Part shown: positions 32,823 through 44,870 of the stretch, piece after piece
Layout of the letters: every line of letters starts with the position of its first letter
Position numbering within the stretch: the first letter of the stretch is position 1
From: Bolinopsis microptera
Lineage: Eukaryota > Ctenophora > Tentaculata > Lobata > Bolinopsidae
Direction: 5' to 3'
DNA: 64,000 bases
Assembly: GCF_026151205.1 (NCBI RefSeq)
Contig: NC_087081.1
Coordinates: forward strand, 8,243,246 to 8,307,245
The notes under the pieces: generated by a model
Seen by the model: the letters and a program-made list of their open reading frames with translations, nothing else
What the model was told of the DNA's origin: nothing
Database searches by the model: none
Position numbers and translations under genes: made by a program

Positions 32823-33196
32823 AGGGATCTATTGTTATTGTATTGAACAGGAGATATTGTAATATTCAGATTTGTTTTGAATATACTTGTTTTCTGATTG
32901 GCTGGTTTTGTGTTACGTGGTTGGATTTTTTTCTGATTAACTGTCGGTATAAATCTGTTGTATGTCACCTTTTTTGAGGTCGTATTTGCGCAATATTTCT
33001 ATTATCAATGATTATGCCAAGTCATCGTACTTGGTTGCAATTTGCATGTGAACGATTTTTTTCTCCAGGAATTATTGAAAAAAAAGTCGCCCTTTACTCC
33101 TTTAGTTTGAAAAATCTCACCATGGAGTAATGTAACCGGTACCTAAAATAATAAACAATAGTTTCCCTAAAATTATATAAACAATCTTTCTAGAAT
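32823..33196. other. intergenic, convergent gene ends
   Basis: Lies between the 3' end of the + strand lectin gene and the 3' end of a - strand exon. Short AT-rich spacer; nothing else recognised. Confidence 0.4.
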
Positions 33197-33660
33197 CTAT
33201 ATTTTACGACAGTTGTCATCACTCATTAGATCTCGGAGACCCTTCCGAGTGTACTCCTTTTTCAATGGGGCTGGGGTAACACTGTTTCCCACGTTCCCCC
33301 TTAAACCCAGAGTTTTATCCTCAGAGATCATTGGGGTCGTATCACAGCTAGATGCTTTTTCTCCTATCTTATCACCGACACTCAGAATTTTGGACAACCT
33401 TCTTGTAAAACCACCCAGTTTACTCACGTCTTGGACCTCATTTTTCTTTCTCGCCTTGTTTTTTCGGTTTTTTGATAATTCCAATCGTGAAGCAGTAGGA
33501 GCTGTGTCGGTGGATTTCCTGTAGGCGCCTGATCTGAAGCTGATGCCAGATAAACGTTTATTTTCAACTTTATGTTCTGGATCCAGATCAATATCCATTA
33601 AGTCCATGTCCGTGATAGATGAGTCTGAAGAATCACTGCCGGACGATAGACAAACATCGT
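33197..33660 (-). CDS. terminal exon of an unidentified gene
   Basis: An open exon behind a good acceptor (TATTCTTTCTCAG), phase 2, 154 codons to a TAG. The sequence is low-complexity and charged: an acidic/serine start (SSGSDSSDSS, then MDLMDIDLD), a Lys/Arg cluster (NRKNKARKKNE), and a C-terminus with KKEYTRKGLRDL. It looks like the tail of an intracellular, possibly nuclear, protein, but no family is recognised. I could not find the upstream exons on the - strand; a gene with long introns, or a retained fragment, is possible. Confidence 0.45.
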
Positions 33661-35090
33661 CTGAGAAAGAATAAGAAATGAGGAGGTAAGAATGCAGTTA
33701 TTACATGCTGTTATTCAGATGATGCTATTGCTGTCAAATGCAGAGGGATCTCTCTGAGTTTGAGCCCGACTTGAAACCCAAAAAACTGCATTCAAACACT
33801 TCGAACATGGATTAAAATGCGTTCATTCAATTTTAGGAGAATGTTTGGTACAATTTAACAATTTTTGTAACAATGACGAAACTAAGTTGTAAAATTTGAA
33901 TACAATTTACAAATCAACATCCACATTTATATTATAGTATTATAGAGGTATTTTACTCAACAACATCTATTTGAAGCTGATGTATAGTAGTTACTGAATT
34001 CATCTAAAAAATATGCCAACAGGTTTTTTTCATTGAAACTCTATTACATAGTCTAAAGAAGTCCTCTATGGGTTGAGATTGTCAAAATTTACTTTGGTCG
34101 ATCACTTTTGGGACGAAATTAACCCTATGGGCTGCAAGTAAAGATGTGGTTTTCGCGGAAAATTACGATCTAGCCCCATCCTAACGAACCACCTTCCACC
34201 ATTTGGGGATATTTTCTTGTAGGAACAACACCAGGCAAGGCTCCAAGCACTTTGATTTTTACGTGGTACCATTATAGACCATGCTAAAGCCGATAGTTTC
34301 ACCTAGCCTCGATCTTTCACACGATAAAATTTTACCCCTCAGGTGGTTTTGAGCTGAAATATCTTCTTACTGGTTTAAGCTACGCTGATGGGTGTTGAAC
34401 CCTAGTCTTAAGCATAAAATTCCCTACTTCTTGACGTATGGACACCAGTCAGACCGAAAAACTTCTTCCCATCGATAGCAAAATATAGCGTTTAGTCAAA
34501 ATTATACATATTTTCGAATTTGCTCACGAATTCCCATTTTTGGGTGTTATATCTAATCCTAGGGGCTTTGACACCTTTCAGACAACAAACATTTAGTCAT
34601 GTGACTGCCCTGGAAATACAACCGAGAGTACAGCAAAAACGGATCACCAGGGATCTCGGTAGGGTGCCGGTTATGTGGCTCACCAGCAGTTCCTACTGGG
34701 TCATTTTCGTAAGTGCTATAATACAGGATGGCCTTTTTGTCTCCGTAGCTCTGGCTACCGACCTCTGCTGCTAAAATCGCTTTAGAATGTGATAGATAGG
34801 AAGTTTAGGCATTATCTCTGCTAAAAGTTTTTTGGTATGGAAGCTTTAACTACCTGTGAGGCGACTTCTGTGAACAGTGCTTTACTGTAAAATGTTTATA
34901 GGACCCTCCCCTAGTTGGAGACCATTATCGGGGACAAAGATCAACCAATTTGATCAAATGGGGACGGAAACTGTTCGAGTATCGTCCAGAGTAACTGGTG
35001 GTTGTGGTAAAATATCAAAATTTTGTTTAGGTGGAAGCTGAGGGCTAAAAAACATGTAGTCTCATTTTTTATTCATCACCCGTTATGGTT
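33661..35090. other. no gene recognised
   Basis: Open frames up to 84 codons (34102-34302 on -, 34520-34774 on +) have no recognisable pattern and probably derive from repeats. Could contain the intron of the 33.2-kb exon. Confidence 0.35.
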
Positions 35091-35094
35091 ACAG

Positions 35095-36590
35095 TATATG
35101 TATGTAACCATAGTAACCATAGTAACCATACTAGCAGCTAGTGATACCTATACTGTAACCACAGTAACCATACTAGCAGCTAGTGATACCTATACTGTAA
35201 CAATAGTAACCATACTAGCAGCTAGTGATACCTATAAGTATACACTATACTGTAACCACAGTAACCATACTAGCAGCTAGTTATACCTATACTGTAACCA
35301 CAGTAACCATACTAGCAGCTAGTGATACCTATACTGTAACCATAGTAACCATACTAGCAGCTAGTGATACCTATAAGTATACTGTAACCACAGTAACCAT
35401 ACTAGCAGCTAGTGATACCTATACTGTAACCACAGTAACCATACTAGCAGCTAGTGATACCTATACTGTAACAATAGTAACCATACTAGCAGCTAGTGAT
35501 ACCTATACTGTAACCACAGTAACCATACTAGCAGCTAGTGATACCTATACTGTAACCATAGTAACCATACTAGCAGCTAGTGATACCTATACTGTAACCA
35601 CAGTAACCATACTAGCAGCTAGTGATACCTATACTGTAACCACAGTAACCATACTAGCAGCTAGTGATACCTATACTGTAACCACAGTAACCATACTAAA
35701 AGCTAGTAATACCTGTACTGTAACCACAGTAACCACAATATCCATAATAACCATAATAACCATACTAGCAGCTAGTGATACCTATACTGTAACCATAGTA
35801 ACCATACTAGCAGCTAGTAATACCTATACTGTAACCACAGTAACCATACTAGCAGCTAGTGATACCTATACTGTAACCATAGTAACCATACTAGCAGCTA
35901 GTAATACCTATACTGTAACCACAGTAACCATACTAGCAGCTAGTAATACCTATACTGTAACCATAGTAACCATACTAGCAGCTAGTGATACCTATACTGT
36001 AACCATAGTAACCATACTAGCAGCTAGTAATACCTATACTGTAACCACAGTAACCATACTAGCAGCTAGTGATACCTATACTGTAACCATAGTAACCATA
36101 CTAGCAGCTAGTAATACCTATACTGTAACCACAGTAACCATACTAGCAGCTAGTAATACCTATACTGTAACCATAGTAACCATACTAGCAGCTAGTGATA
36201 CCTATACTGTAACCATAGTAACCATACTAGCAGCTAGTAATACCTATACTGTAACCACAGTAACCATACTAGCAGCTAGTGATACCTATACTGTAACCAT
36301 AGTGACCATACTAGCAGCTAGTGATACCTATACTGTAACCATAGTAACCATACTAGCAGCTAGTGATACCTATACTGTAACCATAGTAACCATACTAGCA
36401 GCTAGTGATACCTATACTGTAACCATACTAGCAGCTAGCTATGTTACCATAGTAACCATACTAGCAGCTAGCTATGTTACCATAGTAACCATACTAGCAG
36501 CTAGTTATGTTACCATAGTAACCATACTATAAGGAGGTAGCAATGTAACCATGCTTTAACCTTTTAACCATACTAGCAGCTAGTAATACC
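35095..36590. repeat. 42-bp minisatellite
   Basis: About 33-35 tandem units ACTAGCAGCTAGTGATACCT... of 42 bp, with RTGATACCTATACTGTAACC and GTAACCATACTAGCAGCTAG as fixed parts. The variants (ACAGTAACC / ATAGTAACC; AGTGATA / AGTAATA) recur in blocks. Since 42 is divisible by 3 and has no stop in one frame, the array forms a 435-codon open frame of LAASDTYTVTTVTI repeats. The right end degenerates into shorter ACTAGCAGCTAG units. Confidence 0.92.
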
Positions 36591-36689
36591 TATACTCTTA
36601 TACTGCAATAACCATAGTATCCACACTACTTCTTTTCATGCTGCGACTATGACATGGCCCCATGGTTGCTGTAATGCTGTATACAGGGC

Positions 36690-37115
36690 ATATGGTGGCC
36701 ATGTAGTGACCGTATGGTGGCCATGTAGTGACCGTATGGTGGCCATGTAGTGACCGTATGGTGGCCATGTAGTGACCGTATGGTGGCCATGTAGTGACCG
36801 TATAATAGTGGCCATGTAGTGACCGTATGATGTCCATGTAGTGAACGTATGGTGGCCATGTAGTGACCGTATGGTGGCCATGTAGTGACCGTTTGGTGGT
36901 CATGTAGTGACCGTATGATGGCCATGTGGTGACCGTATGGTGGCCATGTAGTGACCGTATGGTGGCCATGTAGTGACCGTATGGTGGCCATGTAGTGACT
37001 GTATGATGGACATGTGGTGACCGTATGATGGCCATGTGGTGACCGTATCATGGCCATGTGATGACCGTATGATGGCCATGTGGTGACCGTATGATGGCCA
37101 TGTAGTGACCGTATG
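36690..37115. repeat. 22-bp minisatellite TGGTGGCCATGTAGTGACCG+TA
   Basis: About 19 tandem copies with minor variants (GATGGCCATGTGGTGACCGTA on the right). Its overlapping open frames on the - strand (HGHHTVTT-type repeats) are by-products of the repeat. Confidence 0.9.
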
Positions 37116-37600
37116 GTAGTTTAAATCATATTGCAAATGATGCCCGTTAAGATCAGGCCGCATCAGGGACAAAAGGAAATCGCGGCATGTACTGGATCGC
37201 AATTTTTCCCATTCTTTGCGACAAATTTTATGTGTCGTCTGTTTGGCTTGTCGCAGTATCGCGATTTTTGGGCAAAATAATCGTGATTTTCTTTTGTCCC
37301 TGGGCTGCATCGTGCCTGAACGGAAATACACATGACTTGGTATAAATATATTTTCGTAAAGGATTGTAAACTTCATGACCGTATCCAAATTTAAAACGTT
37401 TAATCTACAAGATTGGGCCCCGAGACTCCCGAAGTCTCTCATAAGTGTACGTATAAAAATTAAGCAGTCAATAAACATTACTACTATTTTATATATAAAA
37501 ATTGCAACGAATCAACTGGTCGGCAAGGTTAATGATTGTGAGTTACACACTTGTGTGCACACAGCAGCTGATAAGGCATGTAATGTGTAGTAGAAGTAGC
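37116..37600. other. no gene recognised
   Basis: Mixed sequence between the 22-bp array and the tRNA-derived element. A - strand open frame that runs out of the minisatellite is not supported. Confidence 0.35.
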
Positions 37601-37622
37601 GAATTGTTGGGATTGAGTTGTC

Positions 37623-37697
37623 GGCGAGATAGCTTAATGGCCGCATAGCACCTGACTGGTTTTCCGGAGGTCGTGGGTTCAATTCCCGCTCTCGGCA
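37623..37697 (+). pseudogene. tRNA-Thr-like sequence, probably a SINE head
   Basis: 75 nt fold as a tRNA: acceptor GGCGAGA against TCTCGGC (6 of 7 pairs), a D arm, an anticodon stem CCTGA/TCCGG with one mismatch and loop CTGGTTT (anticodon GGT, Thr), a good T arm (GTGGGTTCAATTCCCGC) and discriminator A. Box A (TAGCTTAATGG) and box B (GGTTCAATTCC) are present. Two stem mismatches, and a non-T-rich continuation (CATCTCACCCCGAC...), favour a tRNA-derived SINE over a working gene. Confidence 0.6.
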
Positions 37698-37699
37698 CA

Positions 37700-40600
37700 T
37701 CTCACCCCGACTTTTCATGAAAACGTACTACCTTACTGCCTTGATTCAGTTAGCTGAACGAGAATAGACCTTTCTGACCCACCAGATGAATTATATGCTT
37801 GCATTATTATTTAGTTGCAACCTTGGATTCCTTGGAGTCCTTGGATTCTGGATTCTTCGGCTACTTAAAACATGGCATGAAATACGGCTGTGTCTAGAAT
37901 CCCATTCCCAGTAAACATTACTACTAACTAGATCCCCGGCGCGACTAAATCCCCATTTGACTATATTAGGGCTAAGCAGGAGGGGAGTCCCTGGCTCTTT
38001 TATTGGCGCCAATTTAATTAGATACGAGCAGCGAGAACCATCACTTTTAGGTGAACTTAGTAGATCTTGTACTTGATGAGGTGACCTCCTGCGCTTGTGT
38101 TTTGGCGCTCGCCAATAATTCTGACACCCTGCTGTATCTGCAAGTGTGTTTCCTGGAAACGCTGCAAGATCTTCCAGCACAGACTACAGCTTTTTCTTGT
38201 TGGGGTGACCACTAGATTGTCTTGGTAAGGGTCCAAGTAAGCAGGTACTTAGGAAGCTTGGTGTTTGGCATTCCATGGGGACATGTCAAAACCAGCACCT
38301 CAATGTACGTGCTCTTTGTGAGCCAATATGCAGCGCATCATATATAAGCCATGTGCACAATTTTGGGGTGGAATGCCGTTCAGTGATCCACCCATTATTG
38401 GCATTGCTGTTCTTGTCGGACGCTGCCCGACTCATCATCTTATCGATGAAACGGTCTAGTAGCCGGGCCGATGGAGGGGGTGCATGCGGAGGGAATGCAT
38501 GCTGTGCTATCTCTAAATCTTATTTAGTCGCCTCTATAAATAACTCCATTGTTACACGTTGATTTCATGATTAATTTCAGCCCTCTGACATACAGCCCTT
38601 ATATCTATGTTAAGATATACTATGGTTATGTTAGTAGCCTATTGTTCGCAGTTCGAAATATCACAGCTCCCAACCCAAGTATTGAAACATGCTTGGTTTG
38701 TTTTGATTTGTTACGATTCTAAAATTGTATGGTGTCGTTTTTGTAATTTTCTATTTAAGGCATTTAGAGGCAATCAGCTTTGTTGCAGGTCAATACACTA
38801 TTATTAGATGATTATCCTACGGGAGCATTGTAAGTCACTACGCGGTTCTCTAAAAGCGATATACAGTTATACTCTAATCATAGACCAAACCAAATAAAGG
38901 GCTTTGGAGTTCTATGTTTAGACTTGTAATCAAACTTAGCCGTCCGACCTGTCCGTTTTGACTGCACTCTCTCCTTGTCTGATGATATAATAATCAATAC
39001 GTACAACTTAGCTTAACTATATATAGTACCGTTTACTTAAGGTGTACGTTATATCACAAAAATGAATTTTTAAAGGAAATTTCAGCAAAAATAAATAATT
39101 TTATTGTGTTTGAAATCTCATCGTCAAAGCATGCTATTATTTATTTTGATGTCAAGATGCCCTTTCTTACGAATACGATTAAACTTAAACATAAAGAAGC
39201 TTGGTCGACGAGCGTGCTAAATTCATACTTTACACTGCAGACATTTCGAAATTTCTGTAAACGGGCATTGGGCAATTAAAACCATGCTATGTCAAATTTC
39301 ATCAGATCTCGCGTCAAAAAATTTATTTAAATAACCTATTAATGTTTATATGCGATTTCATAGCTTCATAAGCACCATTGTGCAATGTGCATACTGCATT
39401 GACGATAATGCAAAAAGTTCGCCTACGCGTACTATATGAGTATATGTGACGATCGAGCAAGAGAGCTGTTAGAGCAAATTTACTAATATACCTTCGTCAG
39501 TATAACTATAGTTGAAGCTCTATTATAAAATCAGTAACTAGTAGTGGGCGTACTCGACAAAAATATTAAGTGGTTGATGTTTAAGCCGCTCAGTTGATAA
39601 ATGGTGCCCATCCCAAAAATTTGTTAGTTTTATATACCAAGTTATTTTATCATAGAACATTGCAGAATAGTCTATTTACCTAAGTTGTTAATGTTACTGT
39701 AATAATTATTGGAGGGATCAAGACAGTTATGTTTTAGCCATGCTTCCCTTCCCATCAAAAGTCAAAACTAAAACAGCTGAACATCCTGCACTTTTTGAAC
39801 ATCCTCGATTTGCTTGAATCTCAAAAATGGCGAGCTGTAGGTCAGATTCACAAGTTTTAATTCGATAATTCAGTGCTACTCGGAATCGCACCATCGGCTG
39901 TCATTCGTTCTATCTTAGTCGGTAATATTAGGGGGGGGGGAGGGGAATTATGGGTGTTTAAAATATGGACTGTTATAAATATGGTTCTATGGCCCGAAAA
40001 GAACCAAATTCGACCCCCCACAATTTAACTGCAACTTTCCTTTAGTGAAAAAATCTCAAATCGAAAATATTGATACATTTTTTTTCGCAATTGTAACCAC
40101 ATTGCCGCTTTCACGCCAAATTAAACATTTTTTTCATTAGATATCCAATTGAAATTGTTAAGATCGACATGCCCACAACTGTGGAAAGAAGAATTAATTT
40201 TAATAATCAGAAAAACACAAGTAGAGAATACTTTTTCTTTCTAGAAATGTTCCCAGATAGTTCATTATTCTTATTATCAGAATAAATGGCAAGTTGATAA
40301 TGCATCGATTTTATTATTATCGATATTTGGTTTAAAAAATATCTCTCACGGTTTTTGCGGAAGTTTGTGTTAAAGTTGTTGCCGTGGGGCGTGGTGTCAG
40401 TAAAATGTCAACCGATATATATTATACTTATATCGTCTCGCTTTATATATAGTAAGATAGCTAGATGATAATAATATTATAGTTTGCAGAAATTAAAGCT
40501 TATAATAAGCTTATACACACAATGTGTTGGAATCTATTATTGAACACTCTGCCAGCTACCTCGATTATGATCACATCCAGCTCAAGTCTCAACTTGTAGC

Positions 40601-41520
40601 CCCAGTCATCCTACCTATTTAAATATATATAGAAATAGCACGCGAACGTGTCTATCGTGAGGCTTGTATTGGTAGTCCGATAATCCGTTTAAGGTGAATC
40701 GAGTTTGAGGGCGGTGAGTTTGTTGTCTGTCCATGATCACTTAACATTCTTTCAGGAAACTCAGTGTAAGACATTAAGCTTATAAGTTATTTGTTGTGCT
40801 AAACTCAACAATCTTGTAAGGCAAAGTTATTTACTGCGCTGTTGAATATTCCAACCTGAAAATGCTTAAAGGGTGCATATTTTGGCGAATTGGTCAGCCT
40901 GATTGTGGTGTTTTTTTGTCTCCAAATTTGCATCATACTATAATAAATCTAAACATGTGCAGAATCACACTATTTGCAAAATATCAGCGCACCTACATTT
41001 TACCTTGCTCCTTAAAAATATATATATCATTTGTCGTCTTTGCTCTTTGATTAATTAGTTAATTTAACAGCAAATTTCAAGAGTAAAGCACAGAGATATG
41101 ATAAAAACAGTGTTTTACTTATTTACTAACACTTAATTACTAAACAAAGACCCAAAATTTTTGGGCTGTTTGAAACAACCTTTACTTATAGAAAGTATGT
41201 ATTATCAATTGGATGTTAACGCCCAATAATCAATAATGTATTTGGAAATGGTAAAGTTTCAATGACACGTAATGTTATAATAATTGTTCTTTCCATGGAA
41301 AACATCACTGTTTTAGAAGTACACGTTTCTAAGAATTGACGACAAAGAAACGAGCAGAAATCGTGGGTTGTTCTCAGACTATAACTCTATAATAAGTATA
41401 ATAACAGTTACATTTCTCTCTTTTTCGGCAGTTATCAGAATCTTTGTTTAACACCGGTGGGAAGAGTGGCTGGATTGACTGGGATAGGTGGGGGTGGGTT
41501 GATCAATATGTTCTTATCCT
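37700..41520. other. gene-poor stretch
   Basis: Open frames at 37791-38180 (-, 129 codons) and 38275-38562 (+, 95 codons) look like off-frame readings of an old retroelement, but I cannot assign a family. A poly-G/A patch lies at 39932-39950. The block 40337-40420 is a dispersed repeat shared with 49498-49575. No exon set recognised. Confidence 0.35.
40337..40420. repeat. dispersed repeat, copy 1
   Basis: Shares order and wording with 49498-49575: TATCTCTCACRGTTT, GTTAAAGTTG/GATAAAGTTG, GTGGTGTCAGTAAAA. No coding potential; possibly fragments of the same transposon. Confidence 0.6.
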
Positions 41521-41537
41521 CCTCTTCTAGCCCTGAC

Positions 41538-41590
41538 ATTAATTAAGTTAATTAAGTTAATTAAGTTAATTAAGTTAATTAATTAAGTTA
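41538..41590. repeat. TTAATTAAG 9-bp microsatellite
   Basis: About five to six tandem copies of TTAAGTTAA. Confidence 0.85.
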
Positions 41591-42169
41591 CGATTTGTTA
41601 ATTTCATGTAATATCCGGATCGGAACATTTTTTATTACTTTATTAGTCACATTGTCTAATGTTTCTGGGGCAAAATTTATCCTGATAAGAGCCTTTTCCT
41701 TGTCGCAATAAACGGGAACACTACAAATTTTGCCCCCGAAACGTTGTTCATTTCCTCAGAACTGAAAAAGTAAATAATTATCATTTTCCTTCCTGCGAGG
41801 AAATGAGATTAATTAAAATCAGAAGCTTGTTCCCCAGAAGGCTGTCAGCTTTGCTCAAATAATGTTGTAATGCCTCATTTGTCATTTGCTGCTTGATTAA
41901 TTTGACCCAAGCCTGGCAGGTTGATGATAAAACTCCATGATCGCCAATGATCAGTGAGCTACCACTGAGTGGCGCCTCATGTGCAGTTGAAGATGCTCAC
42001 CTTATAAAATAATAAGGTAGTGTGGCCATGCTCACGCCTCATGCCAATGCAATTAACATCTGTATTGATATCCGACAGGAGTCCGACAAACGGATGATAA
42101 TTAATCACTCTACACTCGACTGTCACGTGACTTTTTCAACCCGTTCTCTAGCTGGCCTTGAACGACTAT

Positions 42170-42260
42170 TCGAAACCCTAACCCTCTTATCTGATCCCAA
42201 CCCTAACCCTAACCCAATCCTTAACAAAAGCATATGCTGAAACCCTAACCCTAACGAGAA
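42170..42260. repeat. short telomere-like CCCTAA tracts
   Basis: AACCCTAACCCT at 42174, AACCCTAACCCTAACCC around 42200-42216 and again at 42240-42254. Only a few units each, with unrelated spacers. Confidence 0.7.
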
Positions 42261-43025
42261 ATTAGACTAACTTCCTTATACGGTCATATCACGTGATCGA
42301 GACAGTTTTTCGCCTATATCTCGTCAGGGGAGCATTTTAACCCTATGTCATGGGGGTGATTCGGAATCAGCGTCCGAAAATACATCGATTGAAGTTGGTT
42401 TCAACTGTCGGGGGCCTTTTTAGAACAATCTCGAAGATCGACTGTAGAGTGATTTAGTACGTCTCCCGACAAACTGTTAACATCAATCTAATCTTATTGA
42501 TGTCTGTACCTATATGAGTGCTGCTCTTCAGTTTATTGTACCTTATATGTAAGATATTAACATTGCCTTATAAGGTAACCGTAAAGTTACCATAAAAACA
42601 TTACCTTATATGGTATTTTTGTACCTATAAGAGTGCTGCTCTTGAGTAGGTTGTTGGTGACACTCAGACCGGAGAAGGCTGACAGTGCCTGGGGTCCTGG
42701 GGGCATTGCTGAGCCGCCCGGCATTAGTTGGGATTTGTATAGGTCTTTGCAAACCTGTGACGATGAGGAATGCATTAGAAACAACTACGAAGATTTCCAT
42801 TCACTGGATAGCCAGTTACATGGTAACACCCGTCGCTCATGATGCTTGTGCAAGCGTGAGGATATAGAAAATACATTAGAAATTAATTTATAATATGAAT
42901 GCCGTCCCTATTTCGTAACAATAGTTATACCTTATAGTTTTGCAAACATTTTATATTTTACTAGCGGGTTTTTAGTATATAATAATAATATATTGACGTA
43001 AATCAGTTTTCAAAAAATAAAAGTT
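42261..43025. other. no gene recognised
   Basis: Contains a diverged short duplication (GAGTGCTGCTCTT at about 42514 and 42630). Overlapping short open frames on both strands around 42590-42870 show no family pattern. Confidence 0.35.
43022..43025 (-). terminator. probable Pol III terminator of tRNA-Leu
   Basis: Just past the tRNA 3' end the - strand reads AACTTTTATTTTTTG (about 43010-43025), giving a T4 and then a T6 run. Confidence 0.6.
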
Positions 43026-43107
43026 GTCAGAAGTGGGATTTGAACCCACGCCCACATTCGTGGACCAGAGTTTGAATCTGGCGCCTTAACCACTCGGCCA
43101 TCCTGAC
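43026..43107 (-). tRNA. tRNA-Leu(CAA), intronless
   Basis: 82 nt on the - strand with a complete cloverleaf: acceptor GTCAGGA/TTCTGAC (one G-T pair), anticodon stem CCAGA/TCTGG around loop TTCAAAC (anticodon CAA), long variable arm with CCAC-GAAT-GTGG, and T arm GTGGG-TTCAAAT-CCCAC. Internal promoter boxes TGGCCGAGTGG and GGTTCAAATCC are intact. A T-rich tract follows immediately downstream on the - strand, fitting a Pol III terminator. The long variable arm marks a class II tRNA. Leucine CAA tRNAs often carry an intron; this one does not. Confidence 0.93.
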
Positions 43108-43615
43108 GTGTTAAAAGGAGATCTTTGCTAATTTTATACTGCTGAATAGAGCCTGCGTAACTTTATCATTGTTTCTATACATGAATTGTGAGTAGCTGCA
43201 GATATCTAATGTCATTACCTTATGGATAATATAATGTTGAGCTTGAACACTATGTAGATTGCAAGATACCACGAGAATTATTTTTAGAAATACTATACTA
43301 TTCATAAATACAACTATTTATAACTTCACTTAAACTTAACCCATCTTAAAGCCTTCGAAGTCGTATGATATCTGTAACCAGTCTGTCAGTTTATACTCTT
43401 TGGTATTATAAAAGTCGTCCACGAACTCCACTCTTGACATAGTAAAGTTTATATTTTACTGACAATTAGTAGTCTTTAATTAATTAACAAAGCAATTAAT
43501 TTAATTTCTTCAATTCCTCAACATGACAAATACCAACGAGCTGTGCCTTTTTCATATAGATCCTTTTGCGGAATTTGATTTTGTTATATTCTGAGTAAAC
43601 ATTGTCAGTCACTAA
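43108..43615. other. no gene recognised
   Basis: AT-rich upstream flank of the tRNA gene and left flank of the 16-bp array. Nothing else seen. Confidence 0.35.
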
Positions 43616-43617
43616 TC

Positions 43618-44870
43618 AGTAAGACACTAACGTTAATAGTCACTAACGTTAATATTCACTAACGTTAATAGTCACCAACTTTAATATTCACTAACGTTAA
43701 TAGTCACTAACGGTAATAGTCACTAACGTTAATAGTCACTAACGTTAATAGTCACTAACGGTAATAGTCACTAACGTTAATAGTCACTAACGTTAAAAGT
43801 CACTACCGTTAATAGTCACCAACTTTAATAGTCACTAACGTTAATAGTCACTAACGTTAATAGTCACATACGTTAATAGTCACTAACGTTAATAGTCACT
43901 GACGTTAATAGTCACTAACGTTAATAGTCACTAACGTTAATAGTCACTAACGTTAATAGTCACTAACGTTAATAGTCACTAACGTTAATAGTCACTAACG
44001 TTAATAGTCACTAACGTTAATAGTCACTAACGTTAATAGTCACTAACGTTAATAGTCACTAACGTTAATAGTCACTAACGTTAATAGTCACTAACGTTAA
44101 TAGTCACTAACGTTAATAGTCACTAACGTTAATAGTCACTAACGTTAATAGTCACTAACGTTAATAGTCACTAACGTTAATAGTCACTAACGTTAAAAGT
44201 CACTAACGTTAATAGTCACTAACGTTAATAGTCACTAACGTTAATAGTCACTAACGTTAATAGTCACTAACGTTAATAGTCACTAACGTTAATAGTCACT
44301 AACGTTAATATTCACTAACGTTAATAGTCACCAACTTTAATATTCACTAACGTTAATAGTCACTAACGGTAATAGTCACTAACGTTAATAGTCACTAACG
44401 TTAATAGTCACTAACGGTAATAGTCACTAACGTTAATAGTCACTAACGTTAAAAGTCACTACCGTTAATAGTCACCAACTTTAATAGTCACTAACGTTAA
44501 TAGTCACTAACGTTAATAGTCACATACGTTAATAGTCACTAACGTTAATAGTCACTAACGTTAATAGTCACTAACGTTAATATTCACTAACGTTAATAGT
44601 CACCAACTTTAATATTCACCAACGTTAATAGTCACTAACGGTAATAGTCACTAACGTTAATAGTCACTAACGTTAATAGTCACTAACGTTAATAGTCACT
44701 AACGTTAATAGTCACTAACGTTAATAGTCACTAACGTTAATAGTCACTAACGTTAATAGTCACTAACGTTAATAGTCACTAACGTTAATAGTCACTAACG
44801 TTAATAGTCACTAACGTTAATAGTCACTAACGTTAATAGTCACTAACGTTAATAGTCACTAACGTTAATA
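43618..44870. repeat. 16-bp minisatellite CACTAACGTTAATAGT
   Basis: About 78 tandem copies. Variant units (CACCAACTTTAATATT, CACTAACGGTAATAGT, CACTACCGTTAATAGT, CACATACGTTAATAGT) occur in the same order in two or three places (from about 43656, 44310 and 44580), showing higher-order duplication. The right edge forms the end of the thioredoxin coding sequence. Confidence 0.95.

Noticed and set aside
36598-37478. Overlapping - strand open frames with HGHHTVTT-like repeats
   Set aside because: By-products of the 22-bp minisatellite, open in several frames at once; no start, signal or domain.
37623-37697. Functional tRNA-Thr gene
   Set aside because: Mismatches in acceptor and anticodon stems, and no T-run directly downstream; more likely a SINE head.
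37791-38562. Open frames of 129 (-) and 95 (+) codons
   Set aside because: No start or splice support and no confident family pattern; they look like off-frame readings of an old repeat.
43618-44870. CRISPR-like regular repeats
   Set aside because: The units are contiguous 16-mers without unique spacers, in a eukaryotic genome; a minisatellite.
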